NCBI RefSeq assembly: GCF_000144625.1
Contig: NC_014376.1
Span: 3,930,501 to 3,994,500, forward strand
DNA length: 64,000 nt
From: [Clostridium] saccharolyticum WM1
Lineage (GTDB): Bacteria; Bacillota; Clostridia; Lachnospirales; Lachnospiraceae
Reading direction: 5' to 3'
Under the pieces are notes generated by a model. The model was not told the DNA's origin. It searched no databases and saw only the letters and a list, made by a program, of their open reading frames with translations. Below, piece after piece: positions 61,177-64,000 of this stretch. A program made the position numbers and the translations under genes. The stretch's first letter is position 1; every line of letters begins with the position of its first letter.

Positions 61177-61488
61177 TCAGAAATCATCCAGCGCAGCATC
61201 AATCTCTTCCAGCCGATCAATCCAGCCCAGGTCAGATTTCTTCTTGGTTGCTGGTCTTTTCTTATCACCACCAACCATTTCAAACCGTTTCTCTTCTGTC
61301 CCGAACAAACCTTTTACCTGAATTCTGAAATCCGGCTTGTTGTTGGTCAGTCCTTGCATGAGCTGCACATTCTTGTATCTTGGCAGGAGGATTTGACAAA
61401 TAGCCTGAATGTCTTGCTCCTTAATACACGGTGCCGCCATGAACTTTTTTGTTATGTAAGGCTTCATATCTGCCAGTACCTTCGACAT
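61177..61488 (-). CDS. small protein downstream of the CD-NTase
   Basis: A 103-residue protein, not recognised. It starts MSKVLADMKPYITKKFM, has a helix-strand pattern (DIQAICQILLPRYKNVQLM, PDFRIQVKGLFGTEEKRFEM) and a charged linker before a helical end (WIDRLEEIDAALDDF). No zinc or nuclease motif. It is 74 bases after the CD-NTase stop and on the same strand, so it could be a third component of the CBASS-like module or an unrelated passenger. Ribosome site weak. Confidence 0.5.
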   Translation of the reverse strand: MSKVLADMKPYITKKFMAAPCIKEQDIQAICQILLPRYKNVQLMQGLTNNKPDFRIQVKGLFGTEEKRFEMVGGDKKRPATKKKSDLGWIDRLEEIDAALDDF

Positions 61489-61562
61489 AGAGGCTTTCTT
61501 TCGAGTATCAGTCGTAACAATTCCTCCTTCCCACTGATTTTTGTCATTATCCCTTGCTATAT

Positions 61563-62387
61563 TTAATCAGCAATATATCTAAGAACTTTACCCAGGCAAT
61601 CTCTGCTGTTATCCGTAGACACCTGTTGATTACTTCCTGGTGCGCTAAGAGGCATTGCTCCCCACATAAAGTGCTGATTATAACAATCTAAAAGAATCCT
61701 CTCGTATGTACCTGCTGCTGAAGTTGAACTTTCTCCAGAGGAAAGCCATCTCCAATTTCCTATTGCTTGATAAACGAAGCTGTCAATAACGATTCCTGAC
61801 AAATGGTAGCTTCTAAAATAGTTATCTCGCACATATCGTAGATGCTTGCAAGTGTCAAAAAGCAGTCCATTACTGCTTATATTTTTGTTTTTCATGGCAT
61901 CCTGTTCTGCTTTTGGATTAGTTGAACGCCAATTCCCACCCATATTTGTATCTGGATATCTGTATGAGCCATCCCAATTTCTGAATGCCGGCAGAATTTC
62001 AAAGAACATTCCATCTGAAAAATTGATCTTCACAACCTGTCCATCTGCTCTTACTTCACTTCTTGGATACGGAACAAGAATAGCCTGTCTAACTGCTTGC
62101 AGAAGACGAGATTGACCATTCCCATAAACAGAGTTGAACTGGTTGTAATATGATTCCGGCAAGGACATCAAAATATCAATATCACTTGTATCTATCGCAG
62201 TTCCCCTTCCATAGGAGCCAACATATATACTATTTTGTCTATCGCTTGTTATATTCCAAAACTCACGGTTCATTGCTGATGTTACAGTGCAATATCTTTT
62301 TGAAATAAGAGAACGGCTGTCAGCTGATATTACCTCTCCATTTCTTTGAACATACAAACTCAATGTGTTCATCCCCCATTTACTCAT
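61563..62387 (-). CDS. SMODS-type CD-NTase (cGAS/DncV-like nucleotidyltransferase)
   Basis: Predicted to make a cyclic oligonucleotide signal on phage infection. The 274-residue protein has the nucleotidyltransferase motif GSYGRGTAIDTSDIDILM (GS about 57, Asp69 and Asp71 for metal) and a third acidic position in FFEILPAF (about 130). The C-terminal helical domain (about 165-272) follows. It overlaps the SLATT gene by eight bases (ATGAGTAA), strong coupling. Such SMODS+SLATT pairs are known as CBASS-like defence; the nucleotide product is not predictable here. ATG at 62372 is an alternative start. Confidence 0.87.
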   Translation of the reverse strand: MSKWGMNTLSLYVQRNGEVISADSRSLISKRYCTVTSAMNREFWNITSDRQNSIYVGSYGRGTAIDTSDIDILMSLPESYYNQFNSVYGNGQSRLLQAVRQAILVPYPRSEVRADGQVVKINFSDGMFFEILPAFRNWDGSYRYPDTNMGGNWRSTNPKAEQDAMKNKNISSNGLLFDTCKHLRYVRDNYFRSYHLSGIVIDSFVYQAIGNWRWLSSGESSTSAAGTYERILLDCYNQHFMWGAMPLSAPGSNQQVSTDNSRDCLGKVLRYIAD

Positions 62388-62943
62388 TTTTTCTCAAATG
62401 CGCCGGAAGCATCTTGTTTAATTCCTCCTGCGTAAAGAATTGCTCTTCATTTGTTTTGAGTGCAGCTTGGGCGGCAGCATAACTTTTCCCATCAGTTAAA
62501 GGTGCAGCACCGTAGATTTCCGAACTTTCATCCAACAGTTCATCTCTTTTGCGCACTATCTCTTCAATACTGATTTCGTCAAAATCTGTCAAAAGTGACA
62601 GATATTTTTCTCTAACCTTCCACAGCTTATTCGCAGTCTTAATATGATCGGTTTTTTCAGTGGAAATATCCTTATCCTTCAGATAGCTTGTTAGGGCAAG
62701 GAGTGCTGTCGAACATAGTCCACCAGCCCATAACAGTATCTGTTTATTTGAAATGAGCACTCCCAAGAAGCCACCTGTCGATATTGCTGATAGCCCAATT
62801 TGTCCCCATTTTATCCAAAAATTACGCTTACTCAACCGATCAGCCATCTTAAAATGACATGTATAGGTATATACAAGTTTCCCATATTCTTCTTGTATTT
62901 GAGAATATAGTTTTTTACGGTAATCCAACGAACTATTCTCCAT
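62380..62943 (-). CDS. SLATT-domain two-transmembrane effector
   Basis: A 187-residue membrane protein of SLATT type: N-terminal helix (about 5-45), two transmembrane helices (about 48-64, IGLSAISTGGFLGVLI, and 69-88, ILLWAGGLCSTALLALTSYL), then a long charged helical C-terminus. SLATT domains are pore-forming effectors found with SMODS CD-NTases: the nucleotide signal is thought to open them and kill the infected cell. Directly upstream of the CD-NTase and overlapping it; 27 bases after brxL. Confidence 0.82.
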   Translation of the reverse strand: MENSSLDYRKKLYSQIQEEYGKLVYTYTCHFKMADRLSKRNFWIKWGQIGLSAISTGGFLGVLISNKQILLWAGGLCSTALLALTSYLKDKDISTEKTDHIKTANKLWKVREKYLSLLTDFDEISIEEIVRKRDELLDESSEIYGAAPLTDGKSYAAAQAALKTNEEQFFTQEELNKMLPAHLRKNE

Positions 62944-62970
62944 TGGCGCATTTCCTCCGTACCTTTAGTA

Positions 62971-64000
62971 TTACTCTACCCCCAACGCCTTAAACACCGC
63001 ATCTTCCGCACTGCTGTAGAAAATCAGATTAAAACTGCCCACCAGCTCCGGCGGCACGGTGCCAAGGTCTGCTGCACTGGTAATCGGAAGCAGCACTTTC
63101 TTTGCTCCGCTATCGAGGCACACCTGCAAACTATTGGCAAGCTCGTCCACTTTCAGAATCGTGCCGCTAATACTGATTTCTCCCAGCACGGCAAGTGTAC
63201 TGACCGTAGGCCGTCCAAGAGCGATGCTGCATAGTGCAATCAATGTAGGCAATGCCAGCTTTCCGGTCATGCCAATGCCCTGTAAATCCTGATAGTTGAT
63301 GATGTAATCCCGCATCGTGGTGCTGATGCTACCACTGATTCGATTTCCGTTTGCTTTCAGGAAATTGAACGCCGTATTCGTGGATTCCTTGCAGTCACGG
63401 TCGCTGCCAAGACCAGTGCGTTCAAATTTTCCGTTACCGGGCAGCATCTGGCTTTCAAGGCGGAATACGCCGATCATGCCGGATTTGCCCTGACTTACGG
63501 TATATACCTGTCCAGGATTGCAGATGCCATCGGGGATGAGCTTTCCACCGCCCTGCTCTGGCACGGAAACAAATTTTTCTTCAAAGGTATCAAGGTCGAT
63601 GTAGCTAAAGTTCACATCATAGAACTCCATTCCACCCAGCTTTTTCAGCTGTTCCTTGACACGACGGCGCATTTCCAGCGCAAATACAAGAATTTCTTCA
63701 ATCTGTTCCTTCGTGAACTCTCCATCGGGATAAAGCAATTTCACATAGCCGCCTACAATCTTGCGGACAGCAATCGTATCGCGCTGGTTCAGGTTCTTTC
63801 CAAGGCGGAAATACTTATCCAACGCATCACCATACTGTTCTTTCCGCAGTTCTCGGATAAACTCTGCCAGATAATCCGTGATAAATCCGTAGTCGTTGGT
63901 AAAATGCTCCGGACGGAACTTCGGAATCTCCCAGCCTGGAATGTAGCAATGCAGACGGTCAAGAAAAGCGGTGTCCGTTCCCATCTCCGGCGGGAACGGA
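62971..64000 (-). CDS. brxL: BREX protein BrxL, C-terminal part (runs off the window)
   Basis: The open frame continues past base 64000, so the N-terminus is missing. About 342 residues are seen: PPEMGTDTAFLDRLHCYIPG, the YGFITDYLAEFIRELRK segment, and a C-terminal Lon-protease-like domain (about 210-340, LQGIGMTGKLALPTLIALCS, VLGEISISGTILKVDELANS). BrxL is the Lon-like AAA+ component of type 1 BREX phage defence. The other BREX genes should lie to the right. The catalytic Ser/Lys dyad of Lon cannot be confirmed. Confidence 0.88.
   Translation of the reverse strand, partial: PFPPEMGTDTAFLDRLHCYIPGWEIPKFRPEHFTNDYGFITDYLAEFIRELRKEQYGDALDKYFRLGKNLNQRDTIAVRKIVGGYVKLLYPDGEFTKEQIEEILVFALEMRRRVKEQLKKLGGMEFYDVNFSYIDLDTFEEKFVSVPEQGGGKLIPDGICNPGQVYTVSQGKSGMIGVFRLESQMLPGNGKFERTGLGSDRDCKESTNTAFNFLKANGNRISGSISTTMRDYIINYQDLQGIGMTGKLALPTLIALCSIALGRPTVSTLAVLGEISISGTILKVDELANSLQVCLDSGAKKVLLPITSAADLGTVPPELVGSFNLIFYSSAEDAVFKALGVE

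Larger units (their letters stand above)
52178..64000. mobile_element. integrated mobile element with a defence cargo (partial)
   Basis: Tandem tyrosine integrases, an excisionase, a MazF toxin, two HTH/ImmA modules, DinB and defence genes (BREX brxL, CD-NTase/SLATT) lie together. The gene style differs from the flanking housekeeping operons. The left boundary is probably within 51762-52177; the right end is outside the window. No structural phage or conjugation genes are visible here. Confidence 0.65.

Noticed and set aside
1..64000. tRNA, rRNA genes and CRISPR arrays.
   Set aside because: No cloverleaf-like or regularly spaced repeat arrays were noticed by eye; a dedicated scan would be needed to exclude a missed tRNA at the element boundary.

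Overview
The window looks like a chromosomal segment of an anaerobic clostridial bacterium, most likely a Lachnospiraceae member of the Lacrimispora / Clostridium sphenoides type. This is inferred from AGGAGG ribosome sites throughout, frequent TTG/GTG starts, an archaeal-type AspS2, an [FeFe]-hydrogenase sensor protein, a clostridial frl operon and a TPP-controlled thiC-W-M-E-D operon. No tRNA, rRNA or CRISPR array was seen.

Layout. 1-5000 (+): the trp operon from the last codons of trpE through trpG-D-C-F-B-A. 5022-9540 (+): promoter, TPP riboswitch and terminator, then thiC, thiW, thiM, thiE, thiD (pyrimidine synthesis, thiazole salvage and coupling; no thiazole synthesis genes here). 9647-14968 (-): a beta-glucoside PTS (IIA, IIB, IIC), a GH1 6-phospho-beta-glucosidase and a LicR-type PRD activator. 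15208-16907 (+): Ku and a ligase-only LigD, a minimal NHEJ pair. 17053-19642: a soluble PocR/MCP sensor, a UbiA-family prenyltransferase and a small conserved protein. 19773-25759 (-): fructosamine (frl) operon frlB-O-N-M-D plus regulator frlR. 26003-29417: a DOPA-dioxygenase-like protein, a 22-residue microprotein unit, a cystatin-like small protein, an M23 peptidase and a remnant of agmatine deiminase. 29485-37569 (-): leuB-ilvD-ilvB-serC-serA-DUF1015. 37888-42310 (-): a GldA/F/G-like ABC system with a DUF4340 protein. 42499-48671 (-): ogg, a HAD phosphatase, greA, a zinc-ribbon protein, a sensory hydrogenase and aspS2. The aspS2 leader carries a short peptide ORF ending in Asn-Arg-Asp-Asp-Asp plus an intrinsic terminator, i.e. 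an apparent ribosome-mediated attenuator.

49102-51761 holds a broken C39-like peptidase, an AlkZ-like protein, a WYL regulator and an AT-rich membrane-anchored orphan. From 52178 to the right edge is an integrated mobile element: two tandem tyrosine integrases, an excisionase gene overlapping a MazF toxin gene, two HTH plus ImmA/IrrE modules and a frameshifted DinB/UmuC polymerase. The polymerase control region has face-to-face promoters and repeated TTCGTG/CACGAA half-sites. Beyond that lies a defence segment: the C-terminal part of brxL (BREX), a SLATT two-TM effector with an SMODS CD-NTase (CBASS-like), and three small genes, two of which (YjbR-like and a coiled-coil protein) are bracketed by matching TTGTGCA-N9-TGCACAA palindromes.

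The best candidates for something undescribed are the Asp/Asn attenuator, the SLATT/CD-NTase module next to brxL with its palindrome-bracketed downstream genes, the DinB/HTH/ImmA switch region and the 22-residue microprotein.
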